From 2-02-FULL-47-50 sp964479045 (GTDB lineage Bacteria > Pseudomonadota > Gammaproteobacteria > Eutrophobiales > Eutrophobiaceae), in the NCBI GenBank assembly GCA_964479045.1, contig CAYZJI010000006.1:1-64000 (forward strand): DNA of 64,000 bases, read 5' to 3'. The translations under genes and the position numbers were made by a program. Of this stretch, positions 46,191 through 56,486 are shown one piece after another. The stretch's first letter is position 1. Each line of letters starts with the position of its first letter. The notes below the pieces were generated by a model that saw nothing but the letters and a program-made list of their open reading frames with translations, was not told where the DNA came from and ran no database searches.

Positions 46191-47069
46191 ATGCAGACCT
46201 TTCTCGACCTCGCCGGTGATTCCCTGCTCGTCCTGTATGCACTGGGCGTTTTCCTCGCCGCCAGCATGCTGGCGTATGCAATATCACAAAAAACCCAGGA
46301 CTTTATCTCCGGTTACAAAACCACATTCACCGAGAGTGCCAGTGCCAACATGGCCGACATGTTCATGTTCGTTGATGCCACGCGTCTTTTTTACATCAAC
46401 ATCGCCGCCATTATCATCCTGCCATTGCTGATCTGGATAATACTCGGGGATTTGCCCACGGCACTCGCACTGTTCGCAATGCTGGCCTTGTTGCCCGGCA
46501 TTATTTACCGCACCATGCGGAAAAAACGACTCACGCGTTTTGAAGAACAGTTACCGGACGGTTTGTTGATGATCTCCGGTTCCATGCGTGCCGGGGCGAG
46601 CCTTAATATCGCGCTTGAAGGGCTGGTGAAAGAACAGCCGGCACCCCTCAGCCAGGAATTTGAACTGTTCATGCGTGAGCAACGAATCGGTGTTGAATTT
46701 GAAAAATCACTGAGCAACATGGAAAAACGACTGCCGATCCAGGACTTTGCCATGCTGACATCAGCATTGCGCATCAACCGTGAGATTGGTGGAAACCTGG
46801 CGGAAATTCTTGAAACACTCGCTGAAACCCTGCGCCGCAAGCACCAGATGGAAGGCAAGATCGAAAGCCTCACAGCCCAGGGGAAACTGCAGGGCATCGT
46901 CATGACCGGTCTGCCGGTGCTGCTGGGTGTCCTTCTGTACTTCCTGGAACCGGCAGCCATGTCAAAATTGTGGACCACCACCATTGGTTATGTGGTGCTG
47001 GGCATTATCATCATCATGGAGATTATGGGATACATCATGATCCGTAAAATCACCAGCATTGATGTCTGA
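46191..47069 (+). CDS. tadB: TadB inner-membrane platform protein
   Basis: A 292-residue type II secretion F-domain protein with membrane segments near 10-27, 60-100 and 240-290. The T2SF region (about 120-245) holds RFEEQLPDGLLMISGSMRAGASL and REIGGNLAEILETLAETLR fragments typical of TadB. Its ATG directly abuts the stop of the CpaF gene (TAAATG). Confidence 0.92.
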   Translation: MQTFLDLAGDSLLVLYALGVFLAASMLAYAISQKTQDFISGYKTTFTESASANMADMFMFVDATRLFYINIAAIIILPLLIWIILGDLPTALALFAMLALLPGIIYRTMRKKRLTRFEEQLPDGLLMISGSMRAGASLNIALEGLVKEQPAPLSQEFELFMREQRIGVEFEKSLSNMEKRLPIQDFAMLTSALRINREIGGNLAEILETLAETLRRKHQMEGKIESLTAQGKLQGIVMTGLPVLLGVLLYFLEPAAMSKLWTTTIGYVVLGIIIIMEIMGYIMIRKITSIDV

Positions 47070-47072
47070 ACC

Positions 47073-47978
47073 ATGAACGGAATTGAAGCCACCTTTGGTC
47101 AAACCCTCGTGCTGGACGGCGCTGCCCTCAGCACCGGTTTGTGTGTGTTCCTCGGCCTGCTCTTCATCCATACCGTAAATCTGATGGTGCAGGAAGATGA
47201 TCGTGCCTATATGGACCCCCTGCCCTTCTCCCTGCGGCTGATCTGGCCGTTGATCCGTATTATCAGTTTCTTCTTCTGCCAGTTGCTGCCCTATGAATGG
47301 ATGGAACGCGTGGAAGACCGCTTGCAACATACCGGCGTCAGTTATCTTTTGAACGCCGAACAGTTCACCGCACTCCGCATTATCTCGACCATTGGTGGTT
47401 TGCTGTTTGGCATCATCCTCGTCAATTCCGTCGAAAACGGCCAGCCCATCTGGGCATTATTCACGCTGGTACTCGGCTTCATCCTGCCGGACATCTGGCT
47501 GCGTGACACGCGCAAACGGCGCGAAATCGCAGTGATCCGTGCCATGCCGGTATATCTGGACTTCATCACCATGGCGGTCGAAGCCGGCCTGAACCTGCAG
47601 GGCGCGCTCAGTCAGGCCATGGAAAAAGCGCCGAAGAGTCCCTTGCGTAATGAATTCGGAATCGTTCTGCGTGATCTGCGCTCCGGACTGCCGCGCGCGG
47701 AGGCCCTGCGCCGTATGGCGGATCGTCTCGATGTGCGCGAAGTAACGAGCTTTGTCAGTGCCATGATTCAGGCGGAAAAAATGGGCTCCAGCATGGCCAC
47801 CGTGCTGCGTGTACAGGCCGAACAACGCCGTAATGAACGTTTCCAGCGCGCCGAGAAACTGGCCATGGAAGCGCCCATCAAACTGGTTGGCCCGCTTATT
47901 ATCTTTATCTTCCCGGTGACGTTTATTGTTCTGGGTTTTCCGATCGCGATGAAGTTTCTGTCTGAAGGTATATTTTGA
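47073..47978 (+). CDS. tadC: TadC inner-membrane platform protein
   Basis: A 301-residue T2SF-domain protein with DFITMAVEAGLNLQGALSQA, SGLPRAEALRRMADRLD and MIQAEKMGSSMATVLRVQAE, the TadC pattern. It has membrane segments near 15-40, 110-140 and the C-terminus. With TadB it forms the pilus assembly platform. It follows tadB by three bases. Confidence 0.92.
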   Translation: MNGIEATFGQTLVLDGAALSTGLCVFLGLLFIHTVNLMVQEDDRAYMDPLPFSLRLIWPLIRIISFFFCQLLPYEWMERVEDRLQHTGVSYLLNAEQFTALRIISTIGGLLFGIILVNSVENGQPIWALFTLVLGFILPDIWLRDTRKRREIAVIRAMPVYLDFITMAVEAGLNLQGALSQAMEKAPKSPLRNEFGIVLRDLRSGLPRAEALRRMADRLDVREVTSFVSAMIQAEKMGSSMATVLRVQAEQRRNERFQRAEKLAMEAPIKLVGPLIIFIFPVTFIVLGFPIAMKFLSEGIF

Positions 47979-48331
47979 TCCGGGGCAGGTTGTACCAGCG
48001 GGATGACCGGCGGTTGTTGCTCAATGAAGTATTGCAGACTTCAAATCCACTGGAACGGGTGCGCGGTCTGTTGGGACGGCCGGCCCTGACCCGTGAACAA
48101 GGGTTGCTGATCCGGCCCTGTAATTCCATACATACTATCGGCATGCGTTATCCCATCGATCTGGTATTTCTGGATCGGCAATGGATAATAAAAAAACTGG
48201 TGTACGACCTGCGGCCCTGGCGGCTGGCCTGGTCACCGGGTGCCAGCATGGTAGTTGAATTGCAAGGTGGTACTCTGGCACAACTTGATTTGACCTGTGG
48301 AACCGAATTGCTCTGGGAGAATAGTGCATGA
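47975..48331 (+). CDS. DUF192 protein
   Basis: A 118-residue DUF192 family protein (RVRGLLGRPALTREQGLLI, NSIHTIGMRYPIDLVFLD). The start is a TTG overlapping the TGA of tadC (TTGA). Proteins of this family often have a signal peptide; none is present here, so it may be cytosolic. The family function is unknown. It is locked into the Tad operon by overlaps at both ends. Confidence 0.85.
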   Translation: MIRGRLYQRDDRRLLLNEVLQTSNPLERVRGLLGRPALTREQGLLIRPCNSIHTIGMRYPIDLVFLDRQWIIKKLVYDLRPWRLAWSPGASMVVELQGGTLAQLDLTCGTELLWENSA

Positions 48332-48798
48332 ATCCAAATCTGGTATTTCTGTTATTAACGGTTACCGTAATTACCGGCTGCGATCCGATCAACCTCAAGC
48401 CATCTACAACCAATCTCGGCAAGGTCGTGGAAGTCCAGCAACGTGCTGACACTGCCTATCAAAATGGCGACTGGGTGACAGCTGAACGTGATTACCGTTA
48501 TCTCACGGAAAATGTTTCACGCGATCCGGAACCGTGGTTCCGGCTTGGCAACATTTATGCGCGCACCGGCAAACTGGATGCTGCGGTATCGGCTTACCGG
48601 GAAGCGCTGGTGAGGGACTCAAAGAGCAGCAAGGCCTGGCATAACCTCGGAATTGTGCAGTTACGGCAGGCCTCGAATACCTTCGCAGAAATGCAGCAAT
48701 ACACGACAGCCGATGACCCGCTGCAGCAACGGGCGGTACAGGTCCTGAATTCCATGGATACGCTGTTGTCGGGCTTTGGTGCAGCAACATCAGAATAG
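48328..48798 (+). CDS. tadD: TadD-like TPR lipoprotein
   Basis: A 156-residue lipoprotein (signal ending VITGC, Cys near residue 18) with about three TPR units (about 45-130: ADTAYQNGDWVTAERDYRYL, PWFRLGNIYARTGKLDAAVSAY, AWHNLGIVQLRQA). TadD is the outer-membrane TPR lipoprotein that helps secretin assembly. The start overlaps the upstream stop (ATGA). Confidence 0.82.
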   Translation: MNPNLVFLLLTVTVITGCDPINLKPSTTNLGKVVEVQQRADTAYQNGDWVTAERDYRYLTENVSRDPEPWFRLGNIYARTGKLDAAVSAYREALVRDSKSSKAWHNLGIVQLRQASNTFAEMQQYTTADDPLQQRAVQVLNSMDTLLSGFGAATSE

Positions 48799-48818
48799 TT
48801 GTTCTATCCTTACTCCTG

Positions 48819-49655
48819 ATGCGTATAACCATTGCCAACAGCAGCATCCGCCACCGGGGCCAGAGCATGGTGGAATTCATTATCGTCACACCGATTATGC
48901 TGTTGCTGTTGCTCGGCGCCTTCCAGTTTGCGCTGATCTATCAGGCCAAAACCGCACTTAATTATGCGGCCTTCGAAGCAGCCCGGTTCGGCGCAGTCTC
49001 CAATGCCCGCAAGACCGAAATGGAAAATGCCTTTACCCGCAGCATGGCCGCCATCTATACCCATGACGACACACCGGATGATGTGATGTGTGCACGGGAG
49101 ACCATACGGCGGGAAATCGACACCGGTTTTGTGAATATTGAAGTCCTGAACCCCACGACAGAAGCGTTTAATGAACTGGGTGTGGACGACGGCAGTGGTG
49201 ATTTGCTGATCCCGAATGACAATCTCAAATACCGCAATAATGCAACGTCAACCGGCCTTACCATACAGGATGCGAACCTGCTTAAAATCCGTGTGGGCTA
49301 TTGTTATCCACTGTATGTGCCCTACATCAACCGCGTACTCGGCATCATGCTGACCAATGATCCGGATGAAACCTGTCCGGGCTGCACCGGGGCGCGCAAG
49401 GACACCAGCACCTTTGAACGGCGCTGTCTGGAAAACGGGCGTTTCCCGATCAACTCCCAGGCCATTGTGCGCATGCAGTCCGCAGCAAGTCTGGACGCTG
49501 TCAGCGGCGGCATGGGACCGGGCATCGCTTCAGTATCGGATGAACCGTTTTATCAATGTGACAAAAGCACATACACTGTCAGTGAGAGCATGACCCCGGA
49601 GGACATCACCACCAAGACCGGCTTCTGGACACTCAGCAAGCAGACCGGCCCCTGA
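48819..49655 (+). CDS. tadE: TadE-like pseudopilin
   Basis: A 278-residue TadE protein: [19 protein letters not shown] near residues 13-31 (TadE prepilin-type motif with E+5), then [28 protein letters not shown]. The exported remainder holds several Cys (CPGCTG, CLENG). TadE pseudopilins are minor pilins needed for Flp pilus assembly. It is the last Tad gene. Confidence 0.88.
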   Translation: MRITIANSSIRHRGQSMVEFIIVTPIMLLLLLGAFQFALIYQAKTALNYAAFEAARFGAVSNARKTEMENAFTRSMAAIYTHDDTPDDVMCARETIRREIDTGFVNIEVLNPTTEAFNELGVDDGSGDLLIPNDNLKYRNNATSTGLTIQDANLLKIRVGYCYPLYVPYINRVLGIMLTNDPDETCPGCTGARKDTSTFERRCLENGRFPINSQAIVRMQSAASLDAVSGGMGPGIASVSDEPFYQCDKSTYTVSESMTPEDITTKTGFWTLSKQTGP

Positions 49656-49660
49656 ACGAA

Positions 49661-52213
49661 ATGACAGAAACAACCACACAGACCCTCTCTGACCATACAC
49701 CCGTGATGCAGCAGTATCTGGGCTTCAAGGTGCAACACCCGGACAAACTGCTGTTCTTCCGCATGGGTGATTTCTATGAACTGTTTTACGAAGATGCCCG
49801 CAAGGCGGCACGGCTGCTGGACATCGCCCTGACCCGTCGCGGCCAGTCTGCCGGAGCGCCGATACCGATGGCGGGTGTGCCTTACCATGCGGCTGAATCT
49901 TATCTCGCGCGCCTGATCAAACTCGGCGAGTCCGTCGTGATCTGCGAACAGATTGGCGAGCCGGTTCCCGGCAAAGGCCCGGTAGAGCGGCGTATCACCC
50001 GCATAATAACGCCCGGCACTGTAATTGATGATGGTATGCTGGATGAACGTGCCGACAATCTGCTGGTGGCGCTGCATCAGCAAGAGAATCTTCATGGCCT
50101 GGCCATACTGGACCTGAGTTGCGGCCGCTTAATCCTGATGGAACTGCCCGATGACGAAGCGCTGCTGGGTGAACTTGAACGTCTCAGGCCTGCGGAAATC
50201 ATTATCAGCGAGAACATCACATTCACTCATCTTCTGGACAAAAAATTTACGCTGACACGGCGACCGCCCTGGCATTTCAGCGTGGATGCGGCACTGCCCC
50301 TGCTAAAGGATCAATTTGGCAGTAATCACCTTGAAGGTCTCGGCTGCGCTGATCGAATGACTGCAGTTGCCGCGACCGGCGCACTGCTGCAATACACCCG
50401 CGCTACGCAAGACAGTACCTTGCCGCATATACGCTCTCTGTGCGTGGAACGGCGCGAAGACATCATCATTCTTGATGCGAACAGTCGCCGCAATCTGGAA
50501 ATCGACATCACGCTCTCTGGTAAAAAGGATCACACCCTGTTACGCGTGATGGATACCACGGCCACCGCCATGGGTGGCCGGTTGTTGCGACGCTGGCTAC
50601 ATGCTCCCCTGCGCGACCACACGACACTGCGCCTGCGTCATGCATCCGTCAATGCACTCATACATAACCGGCAGTACACGGCATTACAGGATCTGTTGCG
50701 GACAATATGTGATTTGGAACGCGGTCTGGCCCGTATTGCATTAAAATCGGCACGTCCGCGCGATCTGACTCAATTGCGTGACACATTGCAGGTACTGCCG
50801 CAGATCAAACAGCATCTGGCCGGTTTCGATACACCGTTTTTGCAACAACTGGCAGCGCAGATACAGGATTTTTCAAAAACACAGACATTGCTGGAGCGGG
50901 CCCTGGTCGAATCGCCGCCGCAGACCGTGCGTGATGGTGGCGTCATTGCCAGTGGTTATGATCAGGAACTGGATGAATTGCGGCACCTGAGCAGTGCTGC
51001 TGATACTTTTCTCCTGGAACTGGAGGCACGTGAACGTGAGCGCACCGGCCTCTCATCACTGAAAGTCGGCTATAACCGCGTGCATGGTTTTTACATCGAA
51101 ATCAGCCGCGCACAACATCACCAGCCGCTGCCTGCCGATTACACCCGGCGCCAGACCCTGAAATCCACCGAACGCTATATCACTCCTGAACTCAAATCAT
51201 TTGAAGATCGTGTACTCGGCGCACAGGAACGCGCACTGGCCCGCGAGAAATATCTGTATGAGGCCCTGCTCGAGCAATTGCATCCTGAGCTCGAACAAAT
51301 GCTCTCTGCGGCCCGGGCAGTAGCTGAAACAGATGTGCTTGTATGTTTTGCAGAGCGCGCCATTATGCTTGATCTGACGCAGCCGGAATTTACTGATCTG
51401 CCCGAAATCCTGATCGAAGGCGGCAGACACCCGGTGATTGAACAGGTGCAATCCGGCCCATTTATTGCGAATGATCTGGTATTGAACCGGGAACGCAGCT
51501 TGCTGATCATCACCGGCCCGAACATGGGCGGCAAATCGACTTACATGCGACAGACTGCCCTGATTGTGATTCTTGCACACATAGGGGCCTTTGTCCCTGC
51601 AGACCGCGCCTGTCTCGGCCCGGTGGATCGCATCTTTACGCGCATCGGCGCCAGTGACGATCTTGCAGCCGGGCAATCCACATTCATGGTGGAAATGACG
51701 GAAACTGCCAACATTCTGAACAACGCCACGCCCCGCAGTCTCGTGCTGATGGATGAAATCGGGCGCGGCACCGGCACCCGTGACGGCCTCGCGCTGGCCT
51801 GGGCCACGGCCGAATACCTTGCCCGGGTGAGTGGCGCACTGTGTCTGTTCGCCACACATTTTTTTGAACTCACGGCACTTGAAGAACAGCTCGACAATGT
51901 TGCCAATGTCCATTTGCAGGCCGTTGAACATGGCGAGGAAATTATCTTCCTGCACGCCGTGAAACCCGGTCCTGCCAGCCAGAGCTATGGTCTGCAGGTA
52001 GCGCATCTTGCAGGAGTTCCAAAACAGGTGATTGAACGCGCACGCAAACATCTGGAAACAGGATCTGCCCCACAACCCGAGATAACACCATATACTGATT
52101 TGTTCGCAGCATCCCATCCTGTACTTGATCGACTTGCCACCATCAAACCGGATGAACTCACACCCAGACAGGCACTTGAGTTGATTTATCAGCTCAAGAA
52201 AGATCAGGGCTAG
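49661..52213 (+). CDS. mutS: DNA mismatch repair protein MutS
   Basis: An 850-residue MutS. The mismatch-binding Phe-x-Glu is visible near the N-terminus ([10 protein letters not shown]), and Walker [10 protein letters not shown] holds K625. The Walker B/D-loop region [16 protein letters not shown] follows, then a C-terminal HTH ([15 protein letters not shown]). Complete and of normal length. It starts five bases after the tadE stop. fdxA, its usual downstream neighbour, is separated by two ABC-exporter genes. Confidence 0.97.
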   Translation: MTETTTQTLSDHTPVMQQYLGFKVQHPDKLLFFRMGDFYELFYEDARKAARLLDIALTRRGQSAGAPIPMAGVPYHAAESYLARLIKLGESVVICEQIGEPVPGKGPVERRITRIITPGTVIDDGMLDERADNLLVALHQQENLHGLAILDLSCGRLILMELPDDEALLGELERLRPAEIIISENITFTHLLDKKFTLTRRPPWHFSVDAALPLLKDQFGSNHLEGLGCADRMTAVAATGALLQYTRATQDSTLPHIRSLCVERREDIIILDANSRRNLEIDITLSGKKDHTLLRVMDTTATAMGGRLLRRWLHAPLRDHTTLRLRHASVNALIHNRQYTALQDLLRTICDLERGLARIALKSARPRDLTQLRDTLQVLPQIKQHLAGFDTPFLQQLAAQIQDFSKTQTLLERALVESPPQTVRDGGVIASGYDQELDELRHLSSAADTFLLELEARERERTGLSSLKVGYNRVHGFYIEISRAQHHQPLPADYTRRQTLKSTERYITPELKSFEDRVLGAQERALAREKYLYEALLEQLHPELEQMLSAARAVAETDVLVCFAERAIMLDLTQPEFTDLPEILIEGGRHPVIEQVQSGPFIANDLVLNRERSLLIITGPNMGGKSTYMRQTALIVILAHIGAFVPADRACLGPVDRIFTRIGASDDLAAGQSTFMVEMTETANILNNATPRSLVLMDEIGRGTGTRDGLALAWATAEYLARVSGALCLFATHFFELTALEEQLDNVANVHLQAVEHGEEIIFLHAVKPGPASQSYGLQVAHLAGVPKQVIERARKHLETGSAPQPEITPYTDLFAASHPVLDRLATIKPDELTPRQALELIYQLKKDQG

Positions 52214-52233
52214 CAGGCAAATTCAGAAAAACT

Positions 52234-52302
52234 GTCATTTCGAGCATAGAGATGGACTCTTGCATCGGCCAGCGACAGATTTCTCCCTGCGGTCGAAATG
52301 AC
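52234..52302. repeat. GTCATTTCGA MITE-like element after mutS
   Basis: About 69 bases with perfect inverted ends GTCATTTCGA (52234-52243) and TCGAAATGAC (52293-52302), inner motif CAGATTTCTCCCTGCGG. It lies between mutS and the ABC permease gene. Confidence 0.82.
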
Positions 52303-52357
52303 TGAAAATATTAATTCAGAAAATTCACTTATAAATTCTTCACAAAGTTATTCCACT

Positions 52358-53161
52358 ATGAACTGGAAAAGAACCCTTATACTGGCCTGGTTTGATTTCA
52401 CCTGGTCACTTTCCCGCATCAAAGGGTTGTTGTTTATCATTCCATTCCTGCTGTTCTGGTACCTTGTTCTGAAACTCATCTACGAACAGGGTGGCGCCAC
52501 ACTGGTCCGCCCGGAAAGTATTGTGATTTTCTCTGCGCTATACTCGCCGGAAATTGCCCAGACCCTGCTGATTCTGCATCCTCCCAGCCTTTCGGTGTTT
52601 CTGATCGTGGCGTTGGCCAGCCTGCCCTTCTTCGCGATGCTTTCCGGCAATGACCAACTGGCCGGTGATGCTGGACGGCAAACCTTCCGTTTTCTGCTCA
52701 CCCGGTGCACGCGGGCGGAAATTTATCTGGGAAGGTTTCTCAGCCATTATCTGCTGCTGTCATTGGGACTGCTGCTGGTAACCCTGATCGCCACTGGTAT
52801 CTCCCTGTACCGCGATGGTCACAGCGCACAGGAAACCCTGGAATACATGACACAGATCAGTTTCCTGCTGCTGCTGTACAGCCTGCCGTTTGTCACTTAC
52901 ATGTCGGCGATCTCCGCCATGATGTCATCTGCGCTCTCGGCCCTGTTGATGGCCGTGTGTATGTATGTGCTGTTACTGACCGTGGGCTATGTTCTGCACC
53001 TTAAATTCGGACTGCCAGTCACGCTGGTGCCGAGCGGCATGAAAGATTATCTGTTCGCCCTCAATGAAAATGACTTGCTGATCGCCTTTGCCGGATTGCT
53101 GGCTTACAGTGTGATTTATGCCTGTGCTGGCTGGATCATTTTCCGTCGCAGGAACCTGTGA
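52358..53161 (+). CDS. ABC-2 type exporter permease
   Basis: A 267-residue membrane protein with six hydrophobic segments (near 20-40, 65-115, 125-150, 155-180, 185-215 and 240-262). The ATG at 52358 starts just before the first segment; an earlier in-frame ATG at 52298 lies inside the repeat element and is less likely. The stop overlaps the ATPase start (TGATG). Together they form a two-gene ABC exporter like the NosFY type; cargo unknown. Confidence 0.75.
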   Translation: MNWKRTLILAWFDFTWSLSRIKGLLFIIPFLLFWYLVLKLIYEQGGATLVRPESIVIFSALYSPEIAQTLLILHPPSLSVFLIVALASLPFFAMLSGNDQLAGDAGRQTFRFLLTRCTRAEIYLGRFLSHYLLLSLGLLLVTLIATGISLYRDGHSAQETLEYMTQISFLLLLYSLPFVTYMSAISAMMSSALSALLMAVCMYVLLLTVGYVLHLKFGLPVTLVPSGMKDYLFALNENDLLIAFAGLLAYSVIYACAGWIIFRRRNL

Positions 53162-54087
53162 TGAACGCCATTATTGAATGTTCATCACTCAGCAAATCCT
53201 TCCGTGGCATACGGGCACTGGATGGTTTTGAGTTCACGCTGCCGGCACGAACGTCCGCCGGTCTGGTTGGGCCCAACGGTGCCGGCAAAACCACGCTCTA
53301 CGCTATGCTCTGCGGTTATCTGAAACCGGATGCAGGTCATGCACGCATACTGGGCCACGTGCCGGGTTCTGTTCAGCTTAAAGGACGCATCGGACTGCTG
53401 CCACAGGACAGCGCCATGCTGCAAAGTATTACCGTTGAACCACAATTACTTTTTCTTGCGCGTCTGCAGGGGTTCAACGCGCGGAGCGCAAACCGCGAAG
53501 TGGCACGCATCACTGATCTGTTGAAGATTGAACACCTGCTCAACCAGTTTCCGGAAACGCTGAGTCATGGCCAGCGCAAAAAAATAACTCTGGCGCAGGC
53601 GTTGATCGGGAACCCGGAACTATTGTTACTTGATGAGCCGACGGCCGGCCTCGATCCGGCCGCTGCGGAAGATGTGCGCAATCTCATCCACAATCTGCGC
53701 AGCACCTATACCCTGATCATCAGTTCGCATAATCTTGATGAAATCAAAAGCATCTGCGATGAGATCATCATTATCAACAAGGGCAAGCTGGTGCGGCATA
53801 CCCGTATCGCCGATCTGGTCGAGCATGATCGCTGCCTGACCCTGAGACTGGCCCAGCCACCAGAACAGGCCATACTGGAATCTCTGGGCCGGCTGCCGGG
53901 AATCATCAGTGTGGTCACTAACCCGGCGCAGCCACAACGGATATCGGTAACCTTCGCGCATGAAAATCCGGATCAGATACAACTGGCTCTGCTCACAGAG
54001 TTGCAACGCCATGGCAGCACCGTGCTTGAATTCAACCGGGGTGCCGCCTTTGCAGGCAAGGTCGTGGAGCTGGTCGGAAAACCATAA
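53161..54087 (+). CDS. ABC exporter ATP-binding protein
   Basis: A 308-residue ABC ATPase with Walker [13 protein letters not shown]-loop PQDSAML, signature LSHGQRKK and Walker [14 protein letters not shown], then the H-loop SSHN. The C-terminal 70 residues are the extra domain common in ABC-2 exporter ATPases. A GTG at 53158 is an alternative start. It pairs with the upstream permease. Confidence 0.88.
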   Translation: MNAIIECSSLSKSFRGIRALDGFEFTLPARTSAGLVGPNGAGKTTLYAMLCGYLKPDAGHARILGHVPGSVQLKGRIGLLPQDSAMLQSITVEPQLLFLARLQGFNARSANREVARITDLLKIEHLLNQFPETLSHGQRKKITLAQALIGNPELLLLDEPTAGLDPAAAEDVRNLIHNLRSTYTLIISSHNLDEIKSICDEIIIINKGKLVRHTRIADLVEHDRCLTLRLAQPPEQAILESLGRLPGIISVVTNPAQPQRISVTFAHENPDQIQLALLTELQRHGSTVLEFNRGAAFAGKVVELVGKP

Positions 54088-54181
54088 AGAGAATGGTACA
54101 TCACCGGAAATTTCATCTTTTTCAATCCGGCTGAAACCGTTATCATGTCGCACCAAAATCAATCATGTTCAGGTGAGTTCA

Positions 54182-54505
54182 ATGCCCTTTGTAGTCACTG
54201 AAAACTGTATCAAGTGCAAATATACCGACTGTGTTGAGGTCTGCCCGGTCGATTGTTTTCATGAAGGTCCCAACATGCTGGTCATCGACCCGGATGAATG
54301 TATTGATTGCACCCTGTGCGAACCGGAGTGCCCGGTCAACGCCATCATGTCCGAGGACGATGTCCCGGATAACATGAAGGAATTTATCGAACTGAACGCC
54401 GAGCTCTCCAAGCAATGGCCTGTCATCAATGAAATGAAAGACGCGCCTGCTGATGCCGAAGAATGGAAGGAAAAACCGGGCAAACTGCAATATCTGGAAC
54501 GCTAG
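54182..54505 (+). CDS. fdxA: Seven-iron ferredoxin FdxA
   Basis: A 107-residue ferredoxin. The cysteines [17 protein letters not shown] and [15 protein letters not shown] match the [3Fe-4S][4Fe-4S] Azotobacter-type FdxA, and the acidic C-terminal half ([15 protein letters not shown]) is diagnostic. An ATG at 54182 follows CAGGTGAG. It is a low-potential electron carrier of unknown partner. Confidence 0.95.
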   Translation: MPFVVTENCIKCKYTDCVEVCPVDCFHEGPNMLVIDPDECIDCTLCEPECPVNAIMSEDDVPDNMKEFIELNAELSKQWPVINEMKDAPADAEEWKEKPGKLQYLER

Positions 54506-54813
54506 TCAGGTTTCAGCAGTTCAGGATCCGATCTGGCATAAGTGTGCCTCTCCATGGCGGCACTGCCCATGCCCCTTATCTGACCAGCCGTTGGCTTGGG
54601 GACTGTCGATATTTATCCATCGCCTTGCTAGACTTTTTCATATAAATCAGTTTCTTATTCTGTTCAAACGATTTAACCTTTAACCTTGAATATCGTGGCT
54701 GCAACGATTGCACGGCTTCAGGGCAAGCTTGTTCAACGGCCCGTCAGAGCATCAACGCAGTTAATTTAACTTATTGATAAACATACAATAATTATGCCGG
54801 ACTGAGTATTCTT
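54506..54813. other. 308-base intergenic region before the PP2C gene
   Basis: No open frame with a ribosome site and no strong hairpin was found. A TACAAT hexamer at 54784-54789 lies about 25 bases before the PP2C start and may be a -10 element, but the matching -35 (TTAATT near 54761) is poor. Confidence 0.4.
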
Positions 54814-55626
54814 ATGGCGCTGGAAATCGTCAACGTCTCGGATGTGGGCCGCAAGCGGCCTCATAATGAAGACAGCACTATCATTGACCCCAGTAACGGT
54901 CTGGTGATACTTGCGGACGGTATGGGGGGGTACAAAGCCGGGGAAGTCGCCAGCGCGATTGCCGTCATGACTGTGTTGGAAGACGTCAAAAAAGGTCTGA
55001 AATCTGTTCTCCCCCATCAAACCGGAAATGGCACGAGCCCCGAATCTGCCCTCCTCAAAAATGCAATTCTGCATGCAAATTCAAATATTTACGCTATGGC
55101 TCAGAAGGATGCCCAGTGCCAGGGCATGGGAACCACTATAGTGGCCGGTCTGTTTCGCGAAGGCAAAATATGCATTGGGCATGTGGGTGATTCCCGGCTC
55201 TATCGTCTGCGGGCCGGCAAGTTTGAGCAGGTCACCAAAGATCATTCACTGATACAGGAATTGATAGACCGCGGCCTTTACACGCCGGAAGAGGCCCAGG
55301 CCAAGATGCCAAAAAACCTTGTGACCCGTGCCTTGGGACTGGACACCAAGGTTGAAGTCGATATTGTCGAGCAGCCGGTCCTGCCGGGCGACATCTTCCT
55401 GCTGTGCTCGGACGGGTTAAATGATATGGTAAATGATGAAGAAATTCACTTAACCCTAAGTAAATATAGTGCTAATCTTGTACAAGCGGCTAAGACTCTG
55501 GTACAAATGGCCAACAATAAAGGGGGCAAGGACAACATTTCTGTGGTGCTTGTACTCGTGAAAGAAAACGATCCGGACCCGGTCAAGGGCGGGTCTGTGA
55601 AAACATTTTTTAACCGATTTTTTTGA
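54814..55626 (+). CDS. PP2C-type Ser/Thr protein phosphatase
   Basis: A 270-residue PPM/PP2C phosphatase. Metal-site motifs are RPHNEDS near 14-20, LADGMGGYKAGE (about 31-42), GHVGDSRLY and the late CSDGLNDM. It would remove phosphate from Thr/Ser of bacterial proteins, opposing a Hanks-type kinase (none in the window). It is followed by an FHA protein 24 bases on, so it probably forms a phospho-threonine signalling pair. Confidence 0.93.
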   Translation: MALEIVNVSDVGRKRPHNEDSTIIDPSNGLVILADGMGGYKAGEVASAIAVMTVLEDVKKGLKSVLPHQTGNGTSPESALLKNAILHANSNIYAMAQKDAQCQGMGTTIVAGLFREGKICIGHVGDSRLYRLRAGKFEQVTKDHSLIQELIDRGLYTPEEAQAKMPKNLVTRALGLDTKVEVDIVEQPVLPGDIFLLCSDGLNDMVNDEEIHLTLSKYSANLVQAAKTLVQMANNKGGKDNISVVLVLVKENDPDPVKGGSVKTFFNRFF

Positions 55627-55650
55627 TGTTAAGGGGATAAGGACAGAGCT

Positions 55651-56373
55651 ATGGCAAAGTTAGTTCTGAGCATGAACGGCGCGGTACAAGGCGAATATGA
55701 GTTGAATCAGGAACGCCTGACGATCGGCCGCAAGCCGGATAACGACATCCAGATCGACAATCTTGCAGTCAGCGGCAAGCATGCTTTGATTATTACCATT
55801 CTGGACGACTCTTTCCTCGAAGATCTTGGCAGTACCAACGGCACTTACGTTAACGGCAAACTGGTTAAAAAACATGCGCTTAAGGATGGCGATGTGATTG
55901 CCATCGGCAAACATGAGCTGAAATATGTGAATGAAAACGCCACGGCTGACGATGATGAGTTTGAAAAGACCATGATCATCAAGCCGGGCTCCGCCAGTGC
56001 TGCAGTCGCTGCGGCACAGGCGGCTGAAAAAGCCGTTGCAGCGGCCGCTCCTGCCGCCGCTGCCGCCAAACCGGGCGCAGCTGCTGGTCCTGGTGGCATG
56101 CCGCTCGGCAGATTGACCGTTCTGAACGGGCCGATTGCCGGCAAGGAACTGGAACTGACCAAGGCCTTGGTGACGCTCGGCAAACCGGGTACGCAGGTCG
56201 CCGTGATTTCACGCCGCCCACAGGGTTATTACCTGACCCACATTGAAAGTGATGGTGATGGCAAGCGCTATCCGGTAGTGAATGGCGAGCCGATTGGTCC
56301 CAAAGCCTATCAGCTGAAGAATAATGACCTGATAGAGCTGGCCGGCATCAAAATGGAGTTCACCAGCTCCTGA
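55651..56373 (+). CDS. Double FHA-domain protein
   Basis: A 240-residue cytosolic protein. The N-terminal FHA domain (about 1-95) has GRKPDNDIQIDNLAVSGKHA (conserved Gly-Arg, Ser and His) and LGSTNGTYVNG. An Ala/Pro linker (about 107-148) leads to a second FHA-like region (about 150-240: VTLGKPGTQVAVISRR, YPVVNGEPIG, DLIELAGIKMEF). It is a likely reader of phosphothreonine marks controlled by the upstream phosphatase. Confidence 0.88.
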   Translation: MAKLVLSMNGAVQGEYELNQERLTIGRKPDNDIQIDNLAVSGKHALIITILDDSFLEDLGSTNGTYVNGKLVKKHALKDGDVIAIGKHELKYVNENATADDDEFEKTMIIKPGSASAAVAAAQAAEKAVAAAAPAAAAAKPGAAAGPGGMPLGRLTVLNGPIAGKELELTKALVTLGKPGTQVAVISRRPQGYYLTHIESDGDGKRYPVVNGEPIGPKAYQLKNNDLIELAGIKMEFTSS

Positions 56374-56394
56374 TTTGAAGTGTATCAACAACCC

Positions 56395-56414
56395 TGGTAG
56401 CTACACAGCTACCA
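56395..56414. terminator. Possible bidirectional terminator hairpin
   Basis: TGGTAGCT and AGCTACCA form an eight-base stem around ACAC, between convergent genes (FHA and RND). No T-run adjoins on either strand, so it is only a candidate. Confidence 0.35.
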
Positions 56415-56486
56415 TTCCATTCCTCGTTCTCACCGCATATCGTCAATTTATATCAACCTGACAGGATCAGCCGATGGTGATTGCGG

